Part shown: piece after piece, positions 37,043 through 45,133 of the stretch
How positions within the stretch are numbered: position 1 is the first letter of the stretch
Layout of the letters: the number at the start of each line of letters is the position of its first letter
Assembly: GCF_014268815.2 (NCBI RefSeq)
Contig: NZ_JABWRE020000001.1
Location: 1,679,001 to 1,743,000, forward strand
Direction: 5' to 3'
From: Pseudomonas urmiensis
GTDB taxonomy: Bacteria; Pseudomonadota; Gammaproteobacteria; Pseudomonadales; Pseudomonadaceae
Length of the DNA: 64,000 bases
The notes under the pieces: model-generated
The model's input: the letters and a program-made list of their open reading frames with translations, nothing else
Database searches by the model: none
What the model was told of the DNA's origin: nothing
Translations under genes and position numbers: made by a program

Positions 37043-38164
37043 GTGAGCCTGTTCAACGCATTTCAACTCGGCGATACCGTACTTCGAAACCGCTTCGTCA
37101 TGGCCCCGATGACCCGTTCGCGTTCACCGGGCGATGTCGCCAATGCACTTACCGCGCTGTACTACACCCAGCGCGCCAGCTCCGGCCTGATCGTGTCCGA
37201 GGGCACGCCGATCTCGCGTGAAGGCCAGGGTTACCTGTTCAACCCAGGTATCTACACCCCTGAACAGATCGCTGGCTGGCGCCTGGTGACTGATTCGGTA
37301 CACAGCGTTGGCGGCAAGATTTTCGCCCAGCTGTGGCACGTTGGGCGGGTGTCGCACACCTCGATCCAGGAAGGTGGCAAGGCACCGGTCAGTTCAACCA
37401 GCAAAACGGCTGAGGGCGCGTTCGCCTTTGGCTATGCAGACAACGGCGAGCCAGGTTTCGTCTCGACCTCCCAACCACAAGCGCTGTCGAGCGAAGCGGT
37501 CGGCCGGGTGGTGCGCGATTTTGCCCAGGCTGCGGCTAATGCGATTGAAGCGGGCTTTGACGGCGTGGAAATTCATGGCGCCAACGGTTACCTGCTGGAG
37601 CAGTTCCTCAACCCCAAGGTCAATGACCGCACTGATCAGTACGGCGCGCAGAACCTGGATAACCGCCTGCGTTTCGTCTTCGAAGTGGTCGACGCCGTGT
37701 GCCAGCGAATTGGCGCCGGGCGCGTGGGTATTCGTTTCTCGCCGTACGGGCAGTTGATGGACATGCCGCTGTACGATGAGATCGACCAGACCTACAGCGC
37801 GCTGTGTGCCGGCTTGGGCGAGCGCGGCATTGCCTATGTCCATGTGATGGACCAGACCCACTTCTTCCTGCGTGCCGAAACGGCCGTAGCGCGCGAAGAT
37901 GCGCTCAAGGCGTTGCTGGTCAGTTGCCGCAAAGGCCTCAAGTCGACCCGCTTGATTCTGGCCGGTGACCTTACCCTGCAACGTGCGCAAGAGTTGGTGG
38001 CGTCGGGGCTGATCGACCTGGCTGGGTTTGGCCAGCCCTTCATTGCCAATCCGGATCTGGTTGCACGGCTGGAAAATGGCTGGCCGCTGGCGGTGGCGAA
38101 CAAGGACACCTACTACGGTGGTGGCGCAGAAGGCTACATTGACTATCCGCCGTATCTGGGCTGA
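37043..38164 (+). CDS. Old yellow enzyme family alkene reductase
   Basis: A 373-residue FMN-dependent reductase of the classical OYE group (NemA/xenobiotic reductase type). Key parts are FVMAPMTRSR near the N-terminus, FAQLWHVGRVS, the substrate-binding EIHGANGYLLEQFLNP with the His/Asn pair and Tyr, and the C-terminal phosphate segment FGQPFIANPDLV. It reduces activated alkenes or nitro compounds using NAD(P)H. The start is GTG at 37043, with GGAG upstream. It is divergent from the LysR at 36921. Confidence 0.92.
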   Translation: MSLFNAFQLGDTVLRNRFVMAPMTRSRSPGDVANALTALYYTQRASSGLIVSEGTPISREGQGYLFNPGIYTPEQIAGWRLVTDSVHSVGGKIFAQLWHVGRVSHTSIQEGGKAPVSSTSKTAEGAFAFGYADNGEPGFVSTSQPQALSSEAVGRVVRDFAQAAANAIEAGFDGVEIHGANGYLLEQFLNPKVNDRTDQYGAQNLDNRLRFVFEVVDAVCQRIGAGRVGIRFSPYGQLMDMPLYDEIDQTYSALCAGLGERGIAYVHVMDQTHFFLRAETAVAREDALKALLVSCRKGLKSTRLILAGDLTLQRAQELVASGLIDLAGFGQPFIANPDLVARLENGWPLAVANKDTYYGGGAEGYIDYPPYLG

Positions 38165-38217
38165 GTGAAGGCGTTTCAGGGGCCTACCGTTGTGCTGCTG
38201 GAGGGGGTGTCTGGGCT

Positions 38218-38296
38218 GGCCTCATCGCGGGGCAAGCCCGCTCCTACGCAGGCGGCGCCACACCGATGGGAGCGGGCTTGTCCCGCGATAGGGCCA
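38218..38296. repeat. Inverted REP pair
   Basis: CATCGCGGGGCAAGCCCGCT and, inverted, AGCGGGCTTGTCCCGCGATA flank a short spacer. It is a typical REP pair (BIME) downstream of the old yellow enzyme gene. Confidence 0.85.
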
Positions 38297-38344
38297 CAGC
38301 AGGCGGCGTGTTCTCATGTAGTCAGGCAAAACCTGTAGTAAAAA

Positions 38345-38363
38345 ATGAATGAGAAGTATTACC
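38345..38363 (+). promoter_or_regulatory. Fur-box-like sequence before sigma factor gene
   Basis: The 16 bases AATGAGAAGTATTACC match the Fur consensus core AATGATAATCATTATC at 12 positions; with three flanking bases, 12 of 19. It lies 38 bases before the sigma factor start, suggesting iron repression. Confidence 0.6.
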
Positions 38364-38400
38364 ATGCACGGCTTTCCTCGCTGCCCAGGAGATCCCGTTC

Positions 38401-38904
38401 ATGTCGCCCTCCAGCTCAAACGATGTCGGTGAGCTCTACCTCCAGCACCACAGCTGGATCGTAGCCATGCTCCGGCGTCGCCTGGGCAATCGCGAGCAAG
38501 CGTTGGATATCGCCCAGGACACCTTCGTCAAGCTGTTGCGCAGCGAACTGCCACCGCTGCTGCGCGAACCGCGTGCCTACCTGTGTACGGTCGCCAGTCG
38601 CCTGTGCCTGCAGCATTTTCGCCGGCAGGCGCTGGAGGCGGCCTATCTCGACAGCCTGGCGCTGATCGAGCCCCAGCATCAGCCTTCGGAAGAAACCCGC
38701 TTGTTGGTGCTTGAGGCGCTCGATGCCGTGGGCCAGGTACTCGACGGCCTCGGTAGCCGGGTACGGGAAATCTTCCTGCTGTCGCAACTCGATGGCCTGA
38801 CCTACCCGCAAATCGCCGAGCAGTTGGGGCTGACTGTCAACGTGGTGCAAAAGGCCATGCTCAAGGCCTATCGGCACTGCTATGCAGCGGTCTACCAGCA
38901 ATGA
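38401..38904 (+). CDS. FecI-like ECF sigma factor
   Basis: A 167-residue ECF sigma factor of the iron-starvation group. Region 2 includes ALDIAQDTFVKLLR and REPRAYLCTVASRL. Region 4 includes GLTYPQIAEQLGLTVNVVQ. ATG follows AGGAG. It overlaps fecR by ATGA and is followed by a TonB-dependent receptor. This is the surface-signalling arrangement in which a bound ferrisiderophore activates the sigma factor through FecR. A Fur-like box lies upstream. Confidence 0.92.
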   Translation: MSPSSSNDVGELYLQHHSWIVAMLRRRLGNREQALDIAQDTFVKLLRSELPPLLREPRAYLCTVASRLCLQHFRRQALEAAYLDSLALIEPQHQPSEETRLLVLEALDAVGQVLDGLGSRVREIFLLSQLDGLTYPQIAEQLGLTVNVVQKAMLKAYRHCYAAVYQQ

Positions 38905-39869
38905 CGCCGCTGGCCTCGGACGAATCATCCCTGGACCCGCACGTGGTCGAGCAGGCGATGCTGTGGATGGTGCGTCTGCAATCGGGTGTCAGCAGCGCAG
39001 GCGAGCAGCTGGCCTGCCACCGCTGGCGCCAGGAAAGCCCTGCCCACGAGCAGGCCTGGCAGCGCCTCAATGGTATTGGCCAGGGCCTGCGCGATGGCAC
39101 TCGCGGATTATCGGCAGGCAACGTCCGCGGGCTGCTCCAGGCGCGAGCGTTGACTTCGCGCAGAGCCGTGCTCAAAGGCTTTGCTGGCGCGGGGGTGTTG
39201 ATCGCAAGCGGCTACGGGGTCAGCCAACGTAGCCTCATGCCAACCCTGTTCAGTGACTACGGCACCTCGACAGGTGAGCGGCGCAGCCTGTCATTTGACT
39301 CGGGCGTGGCGGTGCAACTGGATACCCGCAGCGCACTCGACAGTGAGTTCGCAGCGGGCCTGAGGGTGCTGACCCTCAACCAGGGGCGGATGCTGCTAAC
39401 GCTGCAGCAGGGCGCGCAGGTCGCGCTGCGCACTGCTGATGTGTGGGTCCGGCCACAGCCGCTGGCGCGCCTGCTGGTCAGCCAGGAGCGCTCCGCCACC
39501 CTGGTGCAGTTACTCGATGGCGGGGCACGGGTCGAGCAGCCGCGCGGGCAACGCTTCGAGCTGCGCGCTGGCTGGCAGCAAAGGTTCAGCGACTCGCTTG
39601 CCGGTGCCTTGGCGCCATTGCCGGCAGGCGCTGCGGCGTGGACCCAGGGGCTGCTGCTGGCCGAGCGCTTGCCACTGGGGCAACTGCTCACGGAACTGGA
39701 CCGCTATCGGCCCGGCGTACTGCGCTGCGATCCACGTATCGCCAACCTGCAGGCCAGTGGTTCGTTCTCCATCGATCAGCCGGAGGCCAGCCTGGATCTG
39801 CTGACCCAGGTTTTGCCGATTCGCGTGCAACGGGTATTCGGCTATTGGGCTAGCGTCGTGCCGGCTTGA
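38901..39869 (+). CDS. FecR-like anti-sigma regulator
   Basis: A 322-residue FecR family protein. The cytoplasmic N-terminal DUF4880-type segment (VEQAMLWMVRLQSG, WQRLNGIGQ) is followed by one membrane helix at about residues 90-108 (AVLKGFAGAGVLIASGYGV) and the periplasmic FecR domain (GERRSLSFDSGVAVQLDTRS; SVQLLDGGARVEQP-like region) that contacts the STN domain of the receptor. The start overlaps the sigma factor stop by ATGA. A 107-base gap separates it from the receptor gene. Confidence 0.92.
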   Translation: MTPLASDESSLDPHVVEQAMLWMVRLQSGVSSAGEQLACHRWRQESPAHEQAWQRLNGIGQGLRDGTRGLSAGNVRGLLQARALTSRRAVLKGFAGAGVLIASGYGVSQRSLMPTLFSDYGTSTGERRSLSFDSGVAVQLDTRSALDSEFAAGLRVLTLNQGRMLLTLQQGAQVALRTADVWVRPQPLARLLVSQERSATLVQLLDGGARVEQPRGQRFELRAGWQQRFSDSLAGALAPLPAGAAAWTQGLLLAERLPLGQLLTELDRYRPGVLRCDPRIANLQASGSFSIDQPEASLDLLTQVLPIRVQRVFGYWASVVPA

Positions 39870-39976
39870 ATTTTTTTTTCATCGATTAGGCAGGTTTTGC
39901 TGCATCACGCATCAAGACAAGGGAAGGCACTGATTAGCCAGTGTCATGACCCCACTGTTTTCCAAGGATTGTCTCG

Positions 39977-42415
39977 ATGCAAACTCGCCTTACTCCCCTT
40001 GCAGCTGCCGTGCGCGGCGTGTTGTTCGGCCTTGCCGTGGCCTGGGTCCAGCCTGTCGCGCAGGCGGCCCAAGCCACTGTCGAGCAGGCCGACGTGCGCA
40101 GCTATGACATTGCAGCAGGAAGCCTGGACAGCGTATTAGGCCAGTTCGGTCAGCAAGCGGGGGTAATGGTTGCGGTGGATTCGCAGCTCTCCAATGGCCT
40201 GAACAGTCCTGGTCTGCGCGGCCAATTCGCGCTCGACCAGGCGCTTGCTCAACTGATCGCCGGGACTGGCCTGCAGCCAGTGACAGTGGCACCGGGGCGC
40301 TATCGTTTGATCGCTCAGGTCAGCTCAACCGGTGCCATGGAGCTGGGCGCAACCAGCATCAGTGCCGCAGGGTTGGGTGCCACCACCGAAGGCACCGGCT
40401 CCTATACCACCGGCTCGACCAGCACTGCGACCAAGTTGAACCTGTCGATTCGCGAAACCCCGCAGACCATCAGCGTGATCACCCGCCAGCGCATGGACGA
40501 TCAGCAACTGCACAGCATGTCCGAGGTACTCAACCAGACCCCTGGGGTGACCATGTCCCAGGACGGCGGCGAGCGCTTCAACATCTACTCGCGCGGCAGC
40601 GCGATCAATACCTATCAGTTCGACGGCGTCACCACCTACCAGGAAAACCAGACCCGTAACATGCCCAGCACGCTGATGGACATGGCCATCTACGACCGGG
40701 TCGAAGTGGTGCGCGGCGCCACCGGCTTGATGACCGGTGCGGGCGATCCGAGTGGGGTGGTCAACGTCGTACGCAAGCGCCCGACCCGCGACTTTCAGGC
40801 CTACCTGCAGGGCGGGCTAGGCTCGTGGGATTACCAGCGCCTGGAGGCGGATGTCTCCGGCCCCTTGACCGCAACCGGCAACCTGCGCGGGCGAGTGGTT
40901 GCGGCCAAGCAGCTGAACAACACCTTCATGCAGTGGTACCAACAGGACCGCGACATTCTCTATGGCGTGCTCGAAGCCGACCTGACTGACAGCACCGTGC
41001 TGCGCTTTAGCATCGACCACCAGCGCTACCGGCCGACCGGTGCGCAGGGCGTGCCGATGATCTACACCAACGGCCAGCAGACAGATTTCTCCCGTTCGAA
41101 AAGCTCCGGCGCGCGCTGGAACTCCGATCGCTTCGAGACCAACAACTACACCCTGGGCATTGAGCAGCAACTGGCCAACGATTGGCAGTTGAAGGTCGCC
41201 ACCACCTTCATGGATGTCGACCGCGACACCTTTGGCGGCTCCTATTCGAGCTCGACCAACCGCGCCTACATCACCCCTGAAGGGATCGCGACCATCGACC
41301 AGTCCTGGGCCCAAGCCACCCAGCACCAACGCGCTGTGGACGCCACCGTGCAAGGGCCGTTCGAGCTGCTGGGGCAAACTCATGAGTTGATCGTCGGCGC
41401 CAACTACCTGGACTACGTCAACCATCATTACGCAAGCAGCGGCCCCGATGTGCTGGTCGACTACGACCACTGGAGCAACGAGCTGCCCAAGCCCGACCGG
41501 GACGGATTCACGCCGTTCATGACCTATGACGTCGACACCCGCCAGAGCGGCTATTTTGCGGCGGGGCGCTTCAATCTCAGCGACAGCCTGCACCTGATCC
41601 TCGGCGCACGGGTCAGCAACTACCGCTACAACTATTACCTCGAACTGCTCAGCAGCAGTGCCGCTCCCCAAGACTATTCGATGACCGAGCGCGGCGTGGT
41701 CACGCCCTATGCCGGACTGGTCTACGACCTCACCGCCGAACAGTCGGTGTATGTCAGCTACACCGACATCTTCAAGCCGCAATCGAGCCAGGACAGCAGC
41801 GGCAAGGTGCTGGATCCGGTGGTGGGCAAGAACTACGAACTGGGTTGGAAGGGCGAGTTCTACGAGGGCCGACTCAATGCCAACGTGGCGGCCTACCTGA
41901 TCAAGCGCGACAACGTCGCCGAACTGGATGCCGGCCAGACGGTGCCGGGCACCGGCAATGATGCCTACAAGGCGGTCAGTGGCGCCAAGACCCAAGGTCT
42001 CGACCTGGAACTGTCCGGCGAGCTCAGCCCAGGTTGGGAATTGCAGGCCGGCTACAGCCACTCGCGAACCGAGGATGCCCAAGGCCAGCGCCTGACGACC
42101 CAGCTGCCGCTGGACTCCTTCCGCCTGTGGACCACCTACAAGCTAGCCGGTGACTGGAACCGCCTGACCGTAGGCGGCGGGGCTAGCTGGAACTCCAGCA
42201 ACTCGCTGTACTTCAGCCGCTACAACAGCCGCGTCGGCCAAGACGATTACGCCGTGTTCAACCTGATGGCGCGCTATCGCCTGAGCGATCATCTGTCGAC
42301 CACCTTGAACCTGAACAACCTGTTCGATGAGAAGTACTACTCCGGCTTTTCCGGCAGCTACGGGCACTATGGCGCGCCGCGTAACGTGATGATGAATGTG
42401 CGTTATGACTTTTGA
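39977..42415 (+). CDS. TonB-dependent siderophore receptor with signalling domain
   Basis: An 812-residue outer-membrane transducer. Signal peptide (about 1-33, ending AQAAQ), STN signalling domain (about 40-115, SYDIAAGSLDSVLGQFGQQA), plug domain (about 150-260, IRETPQTISVITRQRM with TonB box nearby) and beta-barrel ending in a terminal Phe (RNVMMNVRYDF). The family is siderophore receptors of the FpvA/FoxA/FiuA kind. Ligand is not assignable by eye. AAGGA precedes ATG 39977. It works with the preceding FecI/FecR pair. Confidence 0.92.
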   Translation: MQTRLTPLAAAVRGVLFGLAVAWVQPVAQAAQATVEQADVRSYDIAAGSLDSVLGQFGQQAGVMVAVDSQLSNGLNSPGLRGQFALDQALAQLIAGTGLQPVTVAPGRYRLIAQVSSTGAMELGATSISAAGLGATTEGTGSYTTGSTSTATKLNLSIRETPQTISVITRQRMDDQQLHSMSEVLNQTPGVTMSQDGGERFNIYSRGSAINTYQFDGVTTYQENQTRNMPSTLMDMAIYDRVEVVRGATGLMTGAGDPSGVVNVVRKRPTRDFQAYLQGGLGSWDYQRLEADVSGPLTATGNLRGRVVAAKQLNNTFMQWYQQDRDILYGVLEADLTDSTVLRFSIDHQRYRPTGAQGVPMIYTNGQQTDFSRSKSSGARWNSDRFETNNYTLGIEQQLANDWQLKVATTFMDVDRDTFGGSYSSSTNRAYITPEGIATIDQSWAQATQHQRAVDATVQGPFELLGQTHELIVGANYLDYVNHHYASSGPDVLVDYDHWSNELPKPDRDGFTPFMTYDVDTRQSGYFAAGRFNLSDSLHLILGARVSNYRYNYYLELLSSSAAPQDYSMTERGVVTPYAGLVYDLTAEQSVYVSYTDIFKPQSSQDSSGKVLDPVVGKNYELGWKGEFYEGRLNANVAAYLIKRDNVAELDAGQTVPGTGNDAYKAVSGAKTQGLDLELSGELSPGWELQAGYSHSRTEDAQGQRLTTQLPLDSFRLWTTYKLAGDWNRLTVGGGASWNSSNSLYFSRYNSRVGQDDYAVFNLMARYRLSDHLSTTLNLNNLFDEKYYSGFSGSYGHYGAPRNVMMNVRYDF

Positions 42416-42697
42416 GCTGAGCGCTGGCGAGCGAGCGCAAAGGGCTACATCGCCATCGCCGACCGGCCGCCGTGCCAGAACTAGCAGTTTTGTCAGGCCC
42501 GAGATCGCCCCCAGCACTGTACGGTTTGTAAACATCAGCGGTTGTCCGAAGTTCAAGAAAACTGCCCTTGCAGCCGATAGCGCAGCTATCGCATAGGTTT
42601 GCGATGGATACCTGCGACATCGTGAGGCCCTGAAAGGCTCTCGACAGTCGTACGTTATGAGTGGTCGTTAAAGCGGCCTCCCACTGAAGGAAGACAA

Positions 42698-42973
42698 ATG
42701 AGTAAAGCTGCTAGCTCACAAGCGCCGAGTGCCTATCATGAAACGATAATTCTGATGCTGTGTGGACTGCTGACGTTCATCGTTTGCTTGACACTGCATC
42801 TGGTTGGCGTCAATACACTTACCGCCTTCAATTTTTTCCTGGCTACTGTCGGGATCTTTTTGATACCGGTGTCTCTGCTCGCTAAGAACGTTCGCTTGGT
42901 TCGGATGATCGCAGTCGTGGGCATGACAATTGCCGTGGCCTCAGTAATTGTCAATCCGCCGTGGGCGGTGTAG
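42698..42973 (+). CDS. Small inner-membrane protein of unknown function
   Basis: A 91-residue protein with three predicted hydrophobic helices (about 17-37, 42-61 and 68-86). AAGGAAG sits four bases before ATG 42698, so translation is likely. Base composition is lower in GC than neighbours, and the flanks (42416-42697 and 42974-43279) carry no other gene. That may mark acquired DNA. I do not recognise a family. Confidence 0.7.
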   Translation: MSKAASSQAPSAYHETIILMLCGLLTFIVCLTLHLVGVNTLTAFNFFLATVGIFLIPVSLLAKNVRLVRMIAVVGMTIAVASVIVNPPWAV

Positions 42974-43279
42974 CCATTAGCCTTGGCGCGGGCCGTTAGC
43001 TTCTAACGGCCATGCACATTCCTGCGGTTCATCGCCGCATTCACCTGTCTGGCCTTAGCGCCCAGACATTTCATAAAAGCCTGCTGCGGGTGTTGAACGC
43101 TGCAAATATCTGTTCGATTTTCATACCCACAGAAGCTTTCATTTAATTGGCTTCAAGGTAATGGTCTTGATTCTCGAAGTCGCTAGGGGCTTCAAGGGCT
43201 GTGCACGCTACGCTGGCGGCCGGCAGATTCTGGTCCAGACTGGCTGAACTCCCCTGTCATTGATGACGTAGGCTCGCAC
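42974..43279. other. Intergenic region with a perfect hairpin and no gene
   Basis: A 306-base gap after the small membrane protein. It holds a perfect hairpin at 42991-43011 and an AT-rich stretch at about 43068-43165 that is probably the promoter of the family 3 binding-protein gene. I see no coding region. Confidence 0.55.
42991..43011 (+). terminator. Perfect hairpin after small membrane protein
   Basis: GGCCGTTAG, loop CTT, CTAACGGCC: a perfect 9-bp stem 18 bases after the stop codon. There is no T-tract, so it may be a transcript-protecting hairpin or a weak terminator. Confidence 0.5.
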
Positions 43280-44104
43280 ATGATCGAGCGCCGCCCCGGG
43301 CGGTTGTGGTTGCTGGTGCTGTGTTGGGTGTTGACCCCCAAGCTGGCCCTGGCAGCCGACGACTGTCGACACCTGACCGCCACAGGCAATCCTGAATATC
43401 CCCCCTATCTGTGGCGTGACCCAGACAACCCAGAGCAGCTGATCGGCGCCAATGCCGACTTGCTCAAGCACCTGGCCAAAACGCTTGGGCTTGAGGTGCA
43501 GGTGGTCTATAGCGGCCCCTGGTCACGGGCCCAGGAAGATGTGCGTACCGGCAGCATCGACATGATGGCCGGCTACTTCATCACCCAAGCCCGGCAACAG
43601 ACCATGGACTTCATCAAACCCGCGTTTCTCTCGACCCCCAGCGTGGTTTGGGTGCGCCGGGGTGAAGGCTTTGCCTATCACGGTTGGGCTGACCTCAAAG
43701 GGCGCAATGGCGGCACCTTGGTCAACAACAGCCATGGCCAGGCCTTCGACGACTACGCCAAGGCCAACCTCAACCTCGAAGCGGTGCCCAGCGCCAGCCA
43801 GGCGTTTCTGAAATTGGTGCACAAGCGCAACGACTACCTGATCTATGAGCAGTATCCAGGCATGGCGCTGGCGCAGACATTGGGCTTGGACAAGGGGTTG
43901 CAGGTCCTGCAGCCGGCGGTTTCCAGTGAAGGATTGTACCTGGCGCTGTCGCAGGCATCGCCCTGCAACCAGCCACGGCTGCGCGAGCAGCTGGCGCAGA
44001 AGATGACAGAGATCGTCGCCAGCGACTTACCCCAGCAATGGCTGCAGCGAAATCTGCAAGTGTGGCAGCGCCAGCAGCCACCGCGAGCCGAGCCCCAGCG
44101 CTGA
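43280..44104 (+). CDS. Periplasmic solute-binding protein, family 3
   Basis: A 274-residue binding protein with signal peptide (about 1-26, ending ALAAD) and the family 3 fold: GNPEYPPYLW near the first strand, SIDMMAGYFITQARQQTMDF in the hinge-region motif, and LVNNSHGQAFDDY. Members bind amino acids or opines, or act as sensor-like binding proteins. It has no permease or ATPase neighbours, so it may pair with a remote transporter or work as a sensor input. The ribosome site is weak. Confidence 0.85.
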   Translation: MIERRPGRLWLLVLCWVLTPKLALAADDCRHLTATGNPEYPPYLWRDPDNPEQLIGANADLLKHLAKTLGLEVQVVYSGPWSRAQEDVRTGSIDMMAGYFITQARQQTMDFIKPAFLSTPSVVWVRRGEGFAYHGWADLKGRNGGTLVNNSHGQAFDDYAKANLNLEAVPSASQAFLKLVHKRNDYLIYEQYPGMALAQTLGLDKGLQVLQPAVSSEGLYLALSQASPCNQPRLREQLAQKMTEIVASDLPQQWLQRNLQVWQRQQPPRAEPQR

Positions 44105-44106
44105 AC

Positions 44107-44307
44107 TCAACCGATCCCCGCCTGATTTCGCCGCAAGCATTCGGCTTCGGCATCGGCGCGCAAGTTGAAGGTTGGCTTGAGCCTCATTTTCTCAACGTTG
44201 TCGTAGAGGTCGAAGCCGGTGCACAGGCCTGAATAGAAACGCACCCCTCGCTCAAGGTATGGCTTTTCCATAGGCACAGCCGGAACTACAACGAAACGCG
44301 GTCGCAT
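44107..44307 (-). CDS. Small hypothetical protein
   Basis: A 66-residue soluble protein. ATG 44307 has a strong ribosome site, GGGGAGG eight bases upstream, which supports real translation. Segments such as RPRFVVVPAVPMEKPYLERG and SGLCTGFDLYDN are not low complexity. It converges with the binding-protein gene (stop codons three bases apart). No family is recognised. Confidence 0.65.
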   Translation of the reverse strand: MRPRFVVVPAVPMEKPYLERGVRFYSGLCTGFDLYDNVEKMRLKPTFNLRADAEAECLRRNQAGIG

Positions 44308-44410
44308 GTTAAGTGCCTCCCCAGGCAATTGAATTAACTATTAGCTTCGGACATGCAAGCTCGCAAGAAGGCTCATGCTGGGGCGACCGACGGTATTATT
44401 CTGTTTCGCT

Positions 44411-45013
44411 CTAAGCGTGAGCGGTTGGCAATGGTCGCCGAATGCCGTCGAGCAGCAACTGCACCGCAGCCAACCCTTGCTCAAGTCGCTCAGGTTGGTC
44501 AGCGCCATTGGCAATCCACAATGCGGTTTCCGCCAAGGCGCCTTGAATCATCGATGCCAAGGCTTGAGGGGCGGTCGCGACGACGATGTTTTCGGCCATC
44601 AAGCCTTCGAGCAGCACCTGCAAAGAACTCACGCAGTGCAACTGCGCCGCTGGCGTGGGGGCGCCAAGCACGGCGCGCGCATCACGTAGCACGATGCGTT
44701 GAATCTCAGGTTCGCGGGCCATCTCAAGGTAGGCGCGACAACGGTTGCTGAACCCGGCCCAAGGGTCTTGGGCGTGGTCCGATATGGCTTGCAGGCGGGC
44801 GTCCATCTCGGCGTCGATGTGCCCGACCACTGCTTGGAACAAGCCCTTTTTGTCGCTGAAATGATGATACAGCGCACCACGGGTCAGCCCGGCTTGGGCG
44901 GTCAGGTCATCCAGTGAGACCTCGCTATAACCCTGCTCGCTAAATACCCGGCGTGCGGTTTCGATGAGTAGGGCGCGGGTCTGTTCCATCTGCGCGCGGG
45001 TGCGTCTGACCAT
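44411..45013 (-). CDS. TetR-family transcriptional repressor
   Basis: A 200-residue TetR protein. The N-terminal helix-turn-helix is in YSEVSLDDLTAQAGLTRGALYHHFSDKKGLF, and the C-terminal half is a ligand-binding helical domain. AGGAG sits five bases before ATG 45013. It is divergent from an MFS transporter gene at 45134, and two palindromic operators lie between. It probably represses both genes until a toxic or metabolic ligand binds. Confidence 0.92.
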   Translation of the reverse strand: MVRRTRAQMEQTRALLIETARRVFSEQGYSEVSLDDLTAQAGLTRGALYHHFSDKKGLFQAVVGHIDAEMDARLQAISDHAQDPWAGFSNRCRAYLEMAREPEIQRIVLRDARAVLGAPTPAAQLHCVSSLQVLLEGLMAENIVVATAPQALASMIQGALAETALWIANGADQPERLEQGLAAVQLLLDGIRRPLPTAHA

Positions 45014-45038
45014 GCTGTCTCCTGGGTGAAGGGCTTTA

Positions 45039-45053
45039 CATACGATTCGTATG
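45039..45053. promoter_or_regulatory. TetR operator candidate 1
   Basis: CATACGATTCGTATG is a near-perfect 15-bp palindrome in the TetR/MFS divergent promoter. It is closely related to the second site 32 bases away, as expected for two repressor sites. Confidence 0.8.
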
Positions 45054-45070
45054 ATAATAGAGTTTTTAAA

Positions 45071-45085
45071 CATACGGTGTGTATG
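45071..45085. promoter_or_regulatory. TetR operator candidate 2
   Basis: CATACGGTGTGTATG resembles operator 1 and is palindromic in its arms (CATAC and GTATG). It lies on the MFS side, 49 bases before that gene's start. Confidence 0.75.
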
Positions 45086-45133
45086 TATAACTCGGCCTTG
45101 CGTTTCGGGCCCTATCGATAAGGATCATCGGGC

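Noticed and set aside
42258..42620. Minus-strand frame of 120 residues starting with a Cys-containing segment (NLCDSCAIGCKG)
   Set aside because: It overlaps the last 158 bases of the TonB receptor gene on the opposite strand and its C-terminal half is low complexity; no ribosome site was convincing.
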